Positions 1 through 8,580 of a stretch of 64,000 bases of DNA are shown piece by piece; positions within the stretch are counted from its first letter, which is position 1; each line of letters begins with the position of its first letter. Under the pieces are notes generated by a model. It was not told the DNA's origin. It searched no databases and saw nothing but the letters and a program-made list of their open reading frames with translations. Where the stretch lies: the NCBI GenBank assembly GCA_029250925.1, contig JAQXEH010000065.1:1-64000 (forward strand). The letters are read 5' to 3'. Made by a program: the position numbers and the translations under genes. The stretch is from Hellea sp. (lineage in GTDB: Bacteria; Pseudomonadota; Alphaproteobacteria; Caulobacterales; Maricaulaceae).

Positions 1-384
1 GACATAGCAATAGTAGATAAAAGAAGACCAAAAGCTGGCGAGTCTGAAGTTATGAATATTATAGGTGATGTAGCAGGCAGAACATGCATATTATACGATG
101 ATATAATTGACTCTGGCGGCACCCTTTGTAATGCAGCTAAAGCCCTAAAAGACCATGGTGCAAATTCAGTATCAGCATATATTACTCATGGTGTACTAAG
201 CGACCCCGCTGTTGAAAGAATAAACAAATCTGAGCTAACAGAATTGGTAATAACAGATTCTATTGCCCAGTCTCAAAAGGTAAAAGATTGCAGAAAAATC
301 AGAGAAGTTTCGATAGCAACTCTTTTAGGCGAAGCCATTCGCCGCATCGCTAATGATGAGTCTGTATCAAAGTTATTTGAATAA
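1..384 (+). CDS. prs: Ribose-phosphate pyrophosphokinase, C-terminal part (5' end outside window)
   Basis: This is the last 127 residues of PRPP synthetase, which transfers pyrophosphate from ATP to ribose 5-phosphate to make PRPP for nucleotide, His and Trp synthesis. The frame is open from base 1 and the gene starts upstream of the window. The fragment opens with the family stretch VDKRRP, followed by GDVAGR and the PRPP-binding loop DDIIDSGGT at about fragment residues 33-40. The C-terminus looks complete. It stops 387 bp before the next gene, which lies on the opposite strand. The family assignment is firm; nothing can be said about the promoter. Confidence 0.95.
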   Translation, partial: DIAIVDKRRPKAGESEVMNIIGDVAGRTCILYDDIIDSGGTLCNAAKALKDHGANSVSAYITHGVLSDPAVERINKSELTELVITDSIAQSQKVKDCRKIREVSIATLLGEAIRRIANDESVSKLFE

Positions 385-771
385 TCATACTGACACACAA
401 ATCGGTATGTTCAAGAGTTCCTCTATCATCTTGTAACTGCAATCGTTACGCATACCTTAAGTTAAGCAGTTTTTTAGGACGAGACGACTACATCATGAAT
501 AAGGGTTATAGAACTGCCTTTTTGTTTCACAAGCTATCACGTTCTCAAGTTATCCAATTATATTTTTGCATCCGTTTTACAAGCACTTAAGATGTCGGCA
601 ACATCATTATCAAAAACGGAGTCAACGTAAGCCTAATTTTGCTCTCCACGCGCTCTAATCCCAAGCTCTCTTATTTCGCGGAAACCGTAAATGCTTATAG
701 CTAATGCCTGCAAGTAAAGTTATGCGGAATATATAATTTTAGCTGTCTTATAAAATTATATGATAATTCTA
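385..771. other. 387-bp stretch without an intact gene
   Basis: No complete gene is visible between prs and the peptide transporter, which converge here. Two small inverted repeats occur: GTAAC/GTTAC (433-437 and 445-449) and GCAGTT/AACTGC (466-471 and 512-517). The second is followed by a T-run at 519-523 and could be a weak terminator for prs, although its loop is about 40 nt. On the minus strand, 713-558 reads as a protein-like frame broken by one TAG (listed separately). The length is unusual for this densely packed window, so this may be a decayed locus. Confidence 0.5.
558..713 (-). pseudogene. Possible remnant of a small coding region with an in-frame TAG
   Basis: Read on the minus strand from a TTG at 713, the frame gives 26 residues containing FREIRELGIRARGEQN. 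A TAG follows at 635-633. The same frame then continues with AYVDSVFDNDVADILSACK and ends with TAA at 560-558. The residue composition of both halves looks protein-like and the DNA is less AT-rich than the flanks. No family was recognised with confidence. It could be a decayed gene, part of a functional RNA, or chance. There is no good ribosome binding site. Confidence 0.2.
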
Positions 772-2319
772 TTATTCATTATCTGTTGCAATTGTATCAA
801 GATGCATCATCTTTTTAATAAATGGTGAGATTAAGATCAGTAAGATACCAACACCTACGGCAAGTTTACCAACACTCGAATAAACTAATATCACTTGATC
901 CGCGCCACCTCCATCAGCGGTTGTTAATTTTGCAATTTGAGCAGCGGCAAAATTACCGAACCCAGAAGCCAAGAACCAAGCTCCCATAATCAATCCTACC
1001 ATTTTAGGAACGGATAGCCTTGTCATTGCAGATAAACCTACTGGCGATAAACATAATTCTCCAGTGGTATGTAGAAGATAGATTAAGAAAATAAAAATTA
1101 CCGGTGTCATTTCAGAGCCAGCAGCATTTGCACCCCAAACTAGAACAAGAAACCCTAAACCAAGCTGAATTATACCTAAACCAAATTTAGCTGGGGCTGA
1201 TGGGTCTAAATTTCTTTTGCCTAACCAAACCCAAAGAGCAGCAAATAAAGGACCTAAAAGAACTATATACATGGCGTTCAGAGACTGAAAAACAGAGGTC
1301 TTAATCTCTTGACCAAAAATAGTTCTGTCAACAGAACGGTCTGTAAATAATGAAAGTGATGAACCTGCCTGTTCAAATAATGCCCAAAATAGAACCTGAA
1401 CTGAAATCAGTATTAATGCTGCAAATATTCTATTTCTAGGATGTGGCGGCAGCGTTAAAACAGAAGAAAGTATTATATAAAGGTATACTACTGCAAATGT
1501 TGAATAAAGAACCCATTTGACCGCTCCCTCATCTCTAATTAGAAACCAAAGAACACCCACACCAATAAATGTTAAAACATAAATAATCCATTCCGTTGAT
1601 AGTCCCATAAATTTTTTAATCGCAAGTTCCGAAGGGTTTGGAGGCTCACCAGCTCCTTCTAACAGTGGCTTACCCCATACAAAGGCAATCAAACCAAGGA
1701 GCATTCCTATACCTGCTAGTCCAAAACCATATTTCCACCCATATGTTTCTCCTAAGCCGCCTGCAATCAATGCGCCACCAAATGCGCCTAGGTTTATCCC
1801 AACATAAAAAATTGTAAATGCACCGTCACGGCGTTCATCAGTTTTTTCATATAACTCGCCAACAATAGCAGATATATTTGCTTTTAAAAAACCTACACCG
1901 GCAATTATTAAAGCCAAAGAAAGATAAAACATGTTCATGATAGAGTCACTTCGTTCACTAGCAACTTTTACAGGTTCACCCTCTATTGCCATTCCCAGAT
2001 GGCCTAAAACAAGTAGTATAGCTCCAAATAATACAGCTTTTCTTTGGCCTAAATATTTGTCGGCCAAAACACCTCCAATAACAGGTGTTACATAGACCAA
2101 AGTAGTATAGGCACCATAAATACCATAAGCTTGACCATCTGTGAATAAAAAGTGCTTTGTTAAATACAAAACTAATAAAGCACGCATACCATAGTATGAA
2201 AATCTCTCCCACATTTCAGCAAAGAAAAGAATGAAAAGTCCTTTCGGGTGGTTTCTCATCTGAAAGAGGCACATGGCAACCCCTATTACGGCTACAGCAC
2301 CAAGCATTATGTAAAACAT
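772..2319 (-). CDS. Proton-dependent oligopeptide transporter (POT/PTR2 family)
   Basis: This 515-residue inner-membrane symporter is predicted to import di- and tripeptides with protons. The family's ExxERFxYYG motif is at residues 35-44 (EMWERFSYYG), and later segments include GVGFLKANIS and FYVGINLGAF, both typical of POT proteins. The sequence is hydrophobic throughout, consistent with 12-14 transmembrane helices. An AGGGGA ribosome binding site lies 5 nt before the ATG at 2319, which supports this start over the internal Met at residue 21. It is monocistronic and converges on prs. Substrate range cannot be read from the sequence. Confidence 0.9.
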   Translation of the reverse strand: MFYIMLGAVAVIGVAMCLFQMRNHPKGLFILFFAEMWERFSYYGMRALLVLYLTKHFLFTDGQAYGIYGAYTTLVYVTPVIGGVLADKYLGQRKAVLFGAILLVLGHLGMAIEGEPVKVASERSDSIMNMFYLSLALIIAGVGFLKANISAIVGELYEKTDERRDGAFTIFYVGINLGAFGGALIAGGLGETYGWKYGFGLAGIGMLLGLIAFVWGKPLLEGAGEPPNPSELAIKKFMGLSTEWIIYVLTFIGVGVLWFLIRDEGAVKWVLYSTFAVVYLYIILSSVLTLPPHPRNRIFAALILISVQVLFWALFEQAGSSLSLFTDRSVDRTIFGQEIKTSVFQSLNAMYIVLLGPLFAALWVWLGKRNLDPSAPAKFGLGIIQLGLGFLVLVWGANAAGSEMTPVIFIFLIYLLHTTGELCLSPVGLSAMTRLSVPKMVGLIMGAWFLASGFGNFAAAQIAKLTTADGGGADQVILVYSSVGKLAVGVGILLILISPFIKKMMHLDTIATDNE

Positions 2320-2424
2320 TCATTTCCCCTAGAAAAAACTTAAATCCATAGTTATTTTGACGCAATAACAAAAATATATAGTCACAACAAGTTCTTTTAA
2401 TTAACCAAAAAAATCTTAAAAAAA

Positions 2425-3771
2425 CTAATAACGACACTCTTCATAAACGCGCATGGTATTCTTATCCCAAGCAGTATTGTATTTATGAATTAATTTATCT
2501 GCATTTGTCTTACCAGTTTTAGTAAACTCATAAAGCTCTTGAAGAAATATACTTTCATTGTCTCCATGACCATTAATTCTTGATCTGGCATTAAGACCAA
2601 ATCTAGATATATTTAAACACTCATTAACAATACCAATTATTGGCTTACCTCTAAATTGCGTCTGCAACCCAGAAATTGGGACCTCACGTCTTAGTTGCTC
2701 TCTCTCTTGTGTAGTCCAATCTTTGACTAAATCCCATGCGGAATTTAAAGAGTTGTCATCATATAATAAACCCACCCAAAAAGCAGGCATGGCGCAAAGT
2801 TCATTCCAAGGACCAGTATCACTACCTCGCATTTCCAAAAAAGTCTTCAATCGTACTTCTGGAAAAATTGTCGATAAATGATCATCAAAGTCAGATAAAG
2901 AAGGTTTCTCTAGTGGAAGCTCTTTTAAATTCCCCTTTATGAAGTCTTTGAAAGAACATCCAGAAACATCTATATAGCTGTCATCTCTATTAATAAAATA
3001 CATTGGAACATCCAGAACATAATCAACATATTGTTCAAAACCAAATCCCTCTTCAAAGACAAATGGCAACATACCAGTTCGATCATTATCAGTATCCAGC
3101 CATACTTGTGAACGATAAGACTTATAACCATTCAATTTGCCATTAGTGAATGGTGAATTAGCAAATAGGGCTGTTGCAATAGGTTGGAGGGCAAGGCTGA
3201 CCCTAAATTTTTTAACCATATCTGACTCAGAAGAAAAATCTAAGTTCGTTTGAACAGTACATGTCCTAAACATCATTTCGCGCCCTAAAGTACCAACTTT
3301 TTGCATGTACTCTCGCATGATTTTATATCGCCCTTTGGGCATAATAGGCACATCCTCAAGACGTGTATCTGGTCTAAAGCCTAATGAAATAAAACCTATA
3401 TCAATTTCGTCTGCTACTTCTTTAACCTCTTTTAAATGTCTAGACACTTCAGAACAAGTTTGATGAACATTTTCAAGAGGAGCACCTGATAGCTCTAATT
3501 GTCCGCCAGGCTCGAGGGATATAGATGCACCATTTCTTTTTAATGCAATAATGTTTCCATCTTCAAAAATAGGCTCCCAATTAAACCGTTGGAGTTTATT
3601 CAAAATGGGCTCAATGCCCCCTCGATACTCCAGTGGTTTGAGCGTGCTTGCGTAGAAACCTATCTTTTCATGCTCTGTGCCTATACGCCATTCAGACAAT
3701 GGTTTGCAACCAGAAGCTAGATGATCAATCATCTGAGATTTATTTTCAATTATACTTTTTTTTCTGATCAT
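2425..3771 (-). CDS. gshA: Glutamate-cysteine ligase, alphaproteobacterial/plant type
   Basis: This enzyme catalyses the ATP-dependent joining of Glu and Cys, the first step of glutathione synthesis, in the cytoplasm. The 448-residue protein has the WRIGTEHEK opening (about residues 29-37) and the segments EPGGQLELSG and MRGSDTGPWNELCAMPAFW, which mark the GshA class shared by plants and Alphaproteobacteria. Length matches the family. In many alphaproteobacteria gshA lies next to rsmE and ubiA; here a monooxygenase gene sits between gshA and rsmE. The glutathione-dependent GFA and GST-like genes elsewhere in the window agree with a glutathione-making cell. Confidence 0.95.
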   Translation of the reverse strand: MIRKKSIIENKSQMIDHLASGCKPLSEWRIGTEHEKIGFYASTLKPLEYRGGIEPILNKLQRFNWEPIFEDGNIIALKRNGASISLEPGGQLELSGAPLENVHQTCSEVSRHLKEVKEVADEIDIGFISLGFRPDTRLEDVPIMPKGRYKIMREYMQKVGTLGREMMFRTCTVQTNLDFSSESDMVKKFRVSLALQPIATALFANSPFTNGKLNGYKSYRSQVWLDTDNDRTGMLPFVFEEGFGFEQYVDYVLDVPMYFINRDDSYIDVSGCSFKDFIKGNLKELPLEKPSLSDFDDHLSTIFPEVRLKTFLEMRGSDTGPWNELCAMPAFWVGLLYDDNSLNSAWDLVKDWTTQEREQLRREVPISGLQTQFRGKPIIGIVNECLNISRFGLNARSRINGHGDNESIFLQELYEFTKTGKTNADKLIHKYNTAWDKNTMRVYEECRY

Positions 3772-3894
3772 AAAAATCGTTTAGTATTCTACTCACACGT
3801 GAGCAAGGTAATAAGTAATTAAAAAAAGTTAAGTAGGGAGTTTATAACAAAAATTTCATACTAAAAATACTTTAACTATTAATCAAATAATGTT

Positions 3895-5349
3895 TCAATC
3901 AGAGAATATTAAATCGCCCTCATCTATTGGGTCTTGAATAAGCAATTTTTTATCAATCTTATAATCTTGCAAGTTAAGCCAAGGATGTCTGTCACCTTGA
4001 TTAGGTAGTTTATCCATGACACGAAGAAAATACCCTGCTTGAAAGTTAATCCATGGGTATTTTTGCATTCTTACTTTCATTACGGGAACCACTTTTTTAT
4101 ATTCATTTATTTTCACATACTCGATAACTCTTAATACAAATTCAGATATAAGATTGGCCCTCAACGTCCATGATGCGTTAGTATAACCAAATACTGAGAA
4201 ATAATTTGGAATCCCAGAATACATTGTACCTTTATAACCGAAACAATCTGCAAGTTCTTGTTTTTGTCCATCAATGTAAATTTCACAACCCCCATTAATC
4301 AAAACTTCTAGGCCTGTAGCCGATACAATAATATCAGCATCAAGGTGTTCACCCGACTTCAATGCTATACCACTCGCATCGAAATGGTCTATTTCATCAG
4401 TCACTATACTTGCCTTACCATACTTTATAGCTGAAAATATGTCTCCATCTGGCACCATACAAACTCTTTGATCCCAAGGGTTATATTTTGGATTAAAGTG
4501 CAAGTCGACAGGGTAATTAGTACCTAGTTCTTTGATTGTTTTTTTACGAAACCAATTTCGAGATTTCTCGGGATTTTTACGAGCCTTAAAGTAGAGGTGC
4601 CTTGCAAGAAATATATTTTTAAAGCGGTTTACCTTAAACGCTAAATTCTTTGGCATAATAGATCTCACAATAATACCAATTCTATCAACTGAGGGAATAG
4701 AGGCGACATAACTTGGGGATCTTTGAAGCATTGTAACATGCTTGGCCTTTTTAGATAATTCAGGAACTAGAGTAAATGCTGTTGCGCCTGAGCCAATGAC
4801 AATCATGTTTTTATTTTTATAATCTAAATCCTCAGGCCAATGTTGAGGATGAATAAACTTTCCTAAAAACTTTGATTTTCCTAAAAATGTAGGAGTATGG
4901 CCTTTATCATATCTATAATAACCTGTTGATGACACTATAAATTTAGTTTTAACAAATTCATTCAATCCCGTTTTCAAATTTTTTAGAGTAATATGCCACA
5001 AGCATTCTTTGGTCGAATAATTAACAGAGGTAACCTCTGACATATATTTTATGAATTGCATTATATCATACTCTTTGGCAACAGAGTGAATATAATCTCT
5101 AATGCTTTTACCATCAGCTAAGGTCTTATTACCTGTCCAAGGACGAAAATCATAACCAAGTGTTAACATATCAGAGTCAGACCTGATCCCGGGGTATCTG
5201 AACAAATCCCATGTGCCTCCAATGCTGCCACGTGACTCAAATATAAGGATATTATCATTTGGAAACTTAATTTTGTAACGACAAGCCGCTCCTACTCCTG
5301 ATAAACCGGCTCCGATGACAACCATGTCAAATATTTTATTGTATGACAT
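3895..5349 (-). CDS. Flavin-containing (Baeyer-Villiger-type) monooxygenase
   Basis: A 484-residue FAD/NADPH monooxygenase. The FAD-binding GAGLSG motif is at residues 13-18 and a second Rossmann motif (GSGATA) starts at about 186. Residues 161-172 (FLGKFIHPQHWP) match the Baeyer-Villiger fingerprint FxGxxxHxxxWP exactly, rather than the N-oxide FMO form that ends in Y/F. Such enzymes insert oxygen next to a ketone to give esters or lactones. The actual substrate is unknown. The gene lies between gshA and rsmE with 123-bp and 154-bp flanks, more space than is usual here, which suggests insertion as a single-gene unit. Confidence 0.88.
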   Translation of the reverse strand: MSYNKIFDMVVIGAGLSGVGAACRYKIKFPNDNILIFESRGSIGGTWDLFRYPGIRSDSDMLTLGYDFRPWTGNKTLADGKSIRDYIHSVAKEYDIMQFIKYMSEVTSVNYSTKECLWHITLKNLKTGLNEFVKTKFIVSSTGYYRYDKGHTPTFLGKSKFLGKFIHPQHWPEDLDYKNKNMIVIGSGATAFTLVPELSKKAKHVTMLQRSPSYVASIPSVDRIGIIVRSIMPKNLAFKVNRFKNIFLARHLYFKARKNPEKSRNWFRKKTIKELGTNYPVDLHFNPKYNPWDQRVCMVPDGDIFSAIKYGKASIVTDEIDHFDASGIALKSGEHLDADIIVSATGLEVLINGGCEIYIDGQKQELADCFGYKGTMYSGIPNYFSVFGYTNASWTLRANLISEFVLRVIEYVKINEYKKVVPVMKVRMQKYPWINFQAGYFLRVMDKLPNQGDRHPWLNLQDYKIDKKLLIQDPIDEGDLIFSD

Positions 5350-5503
5350 TATAAAATACTACCTGCATATAAATTACCAAAAGAACCAAGAGCACAAAAA
5401 AGAATTTGAAATGCATTTTTATGTCTCCCTTACTCAAAGTTTTGTATGTTATGACATCAAAACTATCAATAAATTAATAATTGGGAATGATTATGAAAAA
5501 ACT

Positions 5504-6232
5504 CTAATTCCAATCACCGCTTATCGCTTGATAAAGAGTTAAAAGGCTCAAAGAGGCAGTATCTGAACGTAAGACTCTTGGCCCAAGGGAAATAGGTCTG
5601 GTAAAATTTTTACTCATTAAATAATTTCTTTCAACACCGGAAAATCCACCCTCAGGCCCTATTAAAATTCCAACAGGGGAACTTATATTTGCGATAACAT
5701 CAACCGGTGATATCACAGCTTTTTTTTCGTCTGCAAAAAGTAGCACTCTATTATTATTCCAATCTCCAAATAGTTCCAACAAACTTTTTGGCTCCATAAT
5801 TTCTGGGATGTCAAGTCTTTGAGTTTGTTCAGCTGCTTGTACTGATTGATATCTTGCCTTTGAAATATTGAAAGATGCACTCTGCGTATGCTCAGAAATA
5901 ATCGGCTGAAAGGTTCTTACACCTAGCTCAGTTCCCTTTTCAATTATGAAAGACACTCGGTTTTTACGAATATTTGAAAAACAGAGCATTACGTCAGGTA
6001 CAATAACTTGTTCTAATACTTTCTCCTCAATTAATAAATCAATGGAGCGTTTTCCGTGGTAGTTAATCGATGCTTTCCATTCTCCTGATATACCATTAAA
6101 TACCGATATTTTATCATCATTATGTTTTCGGAGAACATTACCTAGGTAATTAAATTGATCTTTGTTAAGGCGTATTATTGCACCCTTTTCGAGTTTACAG
6201 TTAATATACATTCTGGTTAGCATATATTTCAC
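5504..6232 (-). CDS. rsmE: 16S rRNA (uracil-1498-N3)-methyltransferase
   Basis: This SPOUT-class enzyme methylates U1498 of 16S rRNA in the 30S subunit using S-adenosylmethionine. The 242-residue protein has an N-terminal PUA-like part and the C-terminal trefoil-knot signatures IGPEGGFSG (from about 191) and LGPRVLRSDTA (216-226). The family usually begins near TRMYIN, so the start could be three or so residues inside the chosen ATG. It is divergent from ubiA across a 67-bp gap, an arrangement common in Alphaproteobacteria. Confidence 0.93.
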   Translation of the reverse strand: MKYMLTRMYINCKLEKGAIIRLNKDQFNYLGNVLRKHNDDKISVFNGISGEWKASINYHGKRSIDLLIEEKVLEQVIVPDVMLCFSNIRKNRVSFIIEKGTELGVRTFQPIISEHTQSASFNISKARYQSVQAAEQTQRLDIPEIMEPKSLLELFGDWNNNRVLLFADEKKAVISPVDVIANISSPVGILIGPEGGFSGVERNYLMSKNFTRPISLGPRVLRSDTASLSLLTLYQAISGDWN

Positions 6233-6299
6233 TCCAACGTATGTGGTTTATATTAAAAATATAAATAGAAAAACATAATTTTTAATATAGTACTCTCTT

Positions 6300-7247
6300 A
6301 TGAATACAACATTGAAAGACTCAAATTCAACACATTGGGTTAATAATACCCCAGCTAATATTAGACCTTTCCTTCAACTTTCCAGATTAGACCGGCCTGT
6401 AGGATACTGGCTTCTAACTCTACCGGGCTGGATGGCGTTAGCATTTTCCACATACCAGCACGGAATACACCTATCGGATATAAAATGGGCAATTCTTATT
6501 CTAGTAGGTGCAGTGGCAATGCGCGGTGCTGGATGTACCTATAACGATATAATAGATCAGAATCTCGACATTCAAGTTGATAGGACTGCTTTAAGACCTT
6601 TACCATCTGGTGCTGTTTCGAATAAACAAGCCTGGATATGGGTAATCCTACAATGCATCATCGGTTTACTATGTTGGGCAATATTACCAAATATATCAAA
6701 AGTTATTGCTCTACTCTCTATCCCTCTAGTCTTGGCATATCCATTTATGAAACGCATCACATGGTGGCCACAAATTTGGTTAGGCTTAACCTTTAATTGG
6801 GCTGTTTTAGTTGCTTATTCCGCTAAGACTCTCACTCTTAATTTACCAGTAATTTTATTTTACCTAGCACTTGTTTTTTGGACCCTAGGTTATGATACCA
6901 TTTACGCTTGCCAAGATCTTGAGGATGATATTAAGGTCGGAATCAAAAGTACCGCTAGGAAGTTTGGCAGAAGAGTTAAAACTGGGATTGGTACTAGTTA
7001 CTTTATATCAATATTTTTGATTTTTTTGTCTAAACTCCTTCAGGCCGACCAAATAAATGGATATGAAATATGCATTATATTAGTTGGGTTATTCCCATTT
7101 GCATTTCACTTAATTTACCAGGTTTTTGCTTTCAAACCTGCAGATAAAGAAAAATCATTATTTATCTTTAAATCTAATAAGTTTTCAGGGTTTTTGTTAA
7201 TACTTTCATGGTTTTTGATGGGTTTATTTTCTGCCCATATTAATTAA
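6300..7247 (+). CDS. ubiA: 4-hydroxybenzoate polyprenyltransferase
   Basis: This integral inner-membrane prenyltransferase attaches the polyprenyl tail to 4-hydroxybenzoate in ubiquinone synthesis. The two Asp-rich Mg-diphosphate motifs are present: NDIIDQNLDIQVDR (82-95) and DTIYACQDLEDD (199-210). The 315 residues carry several hydrophobic helices and the substrate-side segment RLDRPVGYWLL, all typical of UbiA. It implies a ubiquinone-based aerobic respiratory chain. It is divergent from rsmE and followed after 39 bp by msrB. Confidence 0.95.
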   Translation: MNTTLKDSNSTHWVNNTPANIRPFLQLSRLDRPVGYWLLTLPGWMALAFSTYQHGIHLSDIKWAILILVGAVAMRGAGCTYNDIIDQNLDIQVDRTALRPLPSGAVSNKQAWIWVILQCIIGLLCWAILPNISKVIALLSIPLVLAYPFMKRITWWPQIWLGLTFNWAVLVAYSAKTLTLNLPVILFYLALVFWTLGYDTIYACQDLEDDIKVGIKSTARKFGRRVKTGIGTSYFISIFLIFLSKLLQADQINGYEICIILVGLFPFAFHLIYQVFAFKPADKEKSLFIFKSNKFSGFLLILSWFLMGLFSAHIN

Positions 7248-7286
7248 TTTATAGAACTTTTTATTACTACAAAACGTATCGATGTT

Positions 7287-7811
7287 ATGGATAATATTAA
7301 AAAAAAGTTTAAATATACAGCATCAAGACGTAACATATCAATGCAGTTGTTTGCTGTTTTATTAATGTCATGCAAGAAGACTAACTCCACAGAATTATAT
7401 GGGAATGCAAAGATGGATGATACAAAATGTATAAATATACCAGAAACTGAATGGAAGAGCAGATTAACATCTCTTGAATACTCAGTTTTACGGAGAGAGG
7501 GTACTGAAAGACCAGGCACTTCTGAACTCAACTGGGAAAAAAGAAGCGGTCAGTATGTTTGCGCCGGATGTAATCAACCACTATTTAGATCCGAGCATAA
7601 GTATGAATCTGGAACTGGCTGGCCAAGTTTCTATGATGTCATCCATGAGAATATTGGTACTAAAACTGACAAGAAGCTTTTTATGACCCGAACTGAATAT
7701 CACTGCAGCTGTTGCAAGGGTCATCAAGGCCACGTATTCAAGGATGGTCCAGATCCAACCGGCCTTAGATATTGCAACAATGGAGTAGCTCTTAAATTTG
7801 TTCCCTCATAG
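7287..7811 (+). CDS. msrB: Peptide-methionine (R)-S-oxide reductase, probably exported
   Basis: MsrB reduces methionine-R-sulfoxide in proteins. In 174 residues the zinc ligands C92/C95 and C140/C143 and the catalytic Cys163 (RYCNNG) are intact, together with GTGWPSF and GHQGHVF. About 48 extra residues precede the domain. They include a twin-arginine-like ASRRNIS (12-18), a hydrophobic stretch and Cys29 in LLMSCKK. This resembles a Tat signal with a weak lipobox, so a periplasmic or lipid-anchored location is inferred. Many alphaproteobacterial MsrB proteins have Tat-type leaders. It may be cotranscribed with ubiA. Confidence 0.92.
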   Translation: MDNIKKKFKYTASRRNISMQLFAVLLMSCKKTNSTELYGNAKMDDTKCINIPETEWKSRLTSLEYSVLRREGTERPGTSELNWEKRSGQYVCAGCNQPLFRSEHKYESGTGWPSFYDVIHENIGTKTDKKLFMTRTEYHCSCCKGHQGHVFKDGPDPTGLRYCNNGVALKFVPS

Positions 7812-7913
7812 TAAAGATAAGATAAATTTAGCCTTGTATTTTTATTAAATAAAATTACATCTTAATTAAGAGCCGTCTCATTCCGAGGCCGCGTTTGTGA
7901 AAGGAGGTCGATT

Positions 7914-7952
7914 TTGTTTATCTATTTTGGGGGGTTTGCCCTAAGCTATTAA
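7914..7952 (+). other. Possible 12-codon peptide inside the candidate RNA
   Basis: A TTG at 7914 lies 6 nt after the very strong ribosome binding site ending at 7907. It opens a 12-codon frame reading MFIYFGGFALSY and stopping at TAA 7950-7952. The spacing is ideal, so a leader peptide is possible. The start codon is weak, however, and a frame this short arises easily by chance. Confidence 0.15.
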
Positions 7953-8038
7953 ATTAGCACTTTCGTAAAAGCGAAACTGGGTAGAGAATATTTCTTGAAG
8001 CTGAGTAATGAACTTAGTAAAGCCCAAACTTCAAAATT

Positions 8039-8073
8039 AAGCCGCTTCATATTGTGAAGCGGCTTTTTCTTTT
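8039..8073 (+). terminator. Strong Rho-independent terminator
   Basis: A perfect 11-bp stem, AAGCCGCTTCA (8039-8049) with TGAAGCGGCTT (8055-8065), closes a 5-nt loop and runs into a T-rich tail to 8073. It terminates plus-strand transcription coming from the candidate RNA and/or msrB, before marR. It is the only terminator of this quality seen in the window. Confidence 0.9.
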
Positions 8074-8105
8074 GTAATTTATATTTTTCAGCATAATGTG
8101 GAATA

Positions 8106-8118
8106 CAATTATTAATTG
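8106..8118. promoter_or_regulatory. Palindrome upstream of marR, possible autoregulatory operator
   Basis: CAATTA-T-TAATTG is a perfect 6-1-6 inverted repeat ending 8 bp before the marR start codon. MarR-family proteins usually bind such AT-rich palindromes in their own promoter. In AT-rich DNA this pattern also arises by chance, so assignment rests on position. Confidence 0.35.
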
Positions 8119-8126
8119 GAATCATT

Positions 8127-8576
8127 ATGGCAATCGCTAGACCTATAGACCGAAGACTTTACTTTATTTTCGACAGAGCACACTCATTAATTACAAAAGA
8201 AGCTCAAAATTATCTACAAAAAACATCAGAAATAGGAACTTCACAAGCAGCCGTGCTTATTTATTTGGGTTATCACGACAGATGTAGACTTACTGACCTA
8301 GCCAAAGCTATCGGTAGAAATAATGCTTCAATTACCGGCTTAGTAGAACGTATGGAAGCAAAGCTATTACTAGCACGTATGACTTTGTTTTCAGATAGAC
8401 GTTCCAAAGCAGTTGCATTAACAGAAAAAGGTTGGAGTGAAAGGGAGAAAGTTATGAACAACTTTCGTAATTTTAATGATCGCATGATGAAAGGTTTATC
8501 AGAAGAAGAAATTTCAGTTGTAATGAAGTTTTTGCAAACTGCTCCCGAAAATGTACAATTTCTGTCAGAGAAATAA
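8127..8576 (+). CDS. MarR-family transcriptional regulator
   Basis: A 149-residue winged-helix repressor-type protein. The DNA-binding region runs through TSQAAVLIYLGY, LTDLAKAIGRNNASITGLVERMEA and the wing at SDRRSKAVALTEKG, the usual MarR order. Helical ends suitable for dimerisation flank it. The single Cys (in DRCRL) is not at the N-terminal redox position of OhrR proteins. MarR proteins commonly respond to phenolics or oxidants; the ligand here is unknown. Palindromes lie just upstream (8106-8118) and downstream (8581-8596), the latter before pmbA. Confidence 0.88.
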   Translation: MAIARPIDRRLYFIFDRAHSLITKEAQNYLQKTSEIGTSQAAVLIYLGYHDRCRLTDLAKAIGRNNASITGLVERMEAKLLLARMTLFSDRRSKAVALTEKGWSEREKVMNNFRNFNDRMMKGLSEEEISVVMKFLQTAPENVQFLSEK

Positions 8577-8580
8577 TTTT

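Larger units (their letters stand above)
7870..8073 (+). ncRNA. Candidate structured small RNA or leader of unknown family
   Basis: The segment ends in the best intrinsic terminator of the window. Upstream of that are a 5-bp hairpin TTTCG/CGAAA (7961-7965 and 7972-7976) and a nested element. In the nested element, TTGAAG (7995-8000) pairs with CTTCAA (8029-8034) around an inner stem CTGAGT/ACTTAG (8001-8006 and 8012-8017). The 5' half is clearly richer in G and C than its surroundings. At 7900-7908 AAAGGAGGT is a perfect 9-nt complement of the 16S rRNA 3' end. I do not recognise it as 6S, SRP RNA, tmRNA or RNase P. The 5' end is approximate. Confidence 0.4.
7812..8126. other. 315-bp gene-free stretch between msrB and marR
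   Basis: This stretch holds three things described separately: a candidate structured RNA (about 7870-8073), its intrinsic terminator (8039-8073), and a palindrome just before marR (8106-8118). The first 50 bases are almost pure A/T and could contain the RNA's promoter, but no convincing -35/-10 pair was found. No tRNA or known riboswitch was recognised. Confidence 0.6.

Noticed and set aside
466-523. Hairpin GCAGTT/AACTGC with T-run as terminator of prs
   Set aside because: The loop is about 40 nt and the stem only 6 bp, so it was left as a weak possibility within the gene-free stretch rather than called.
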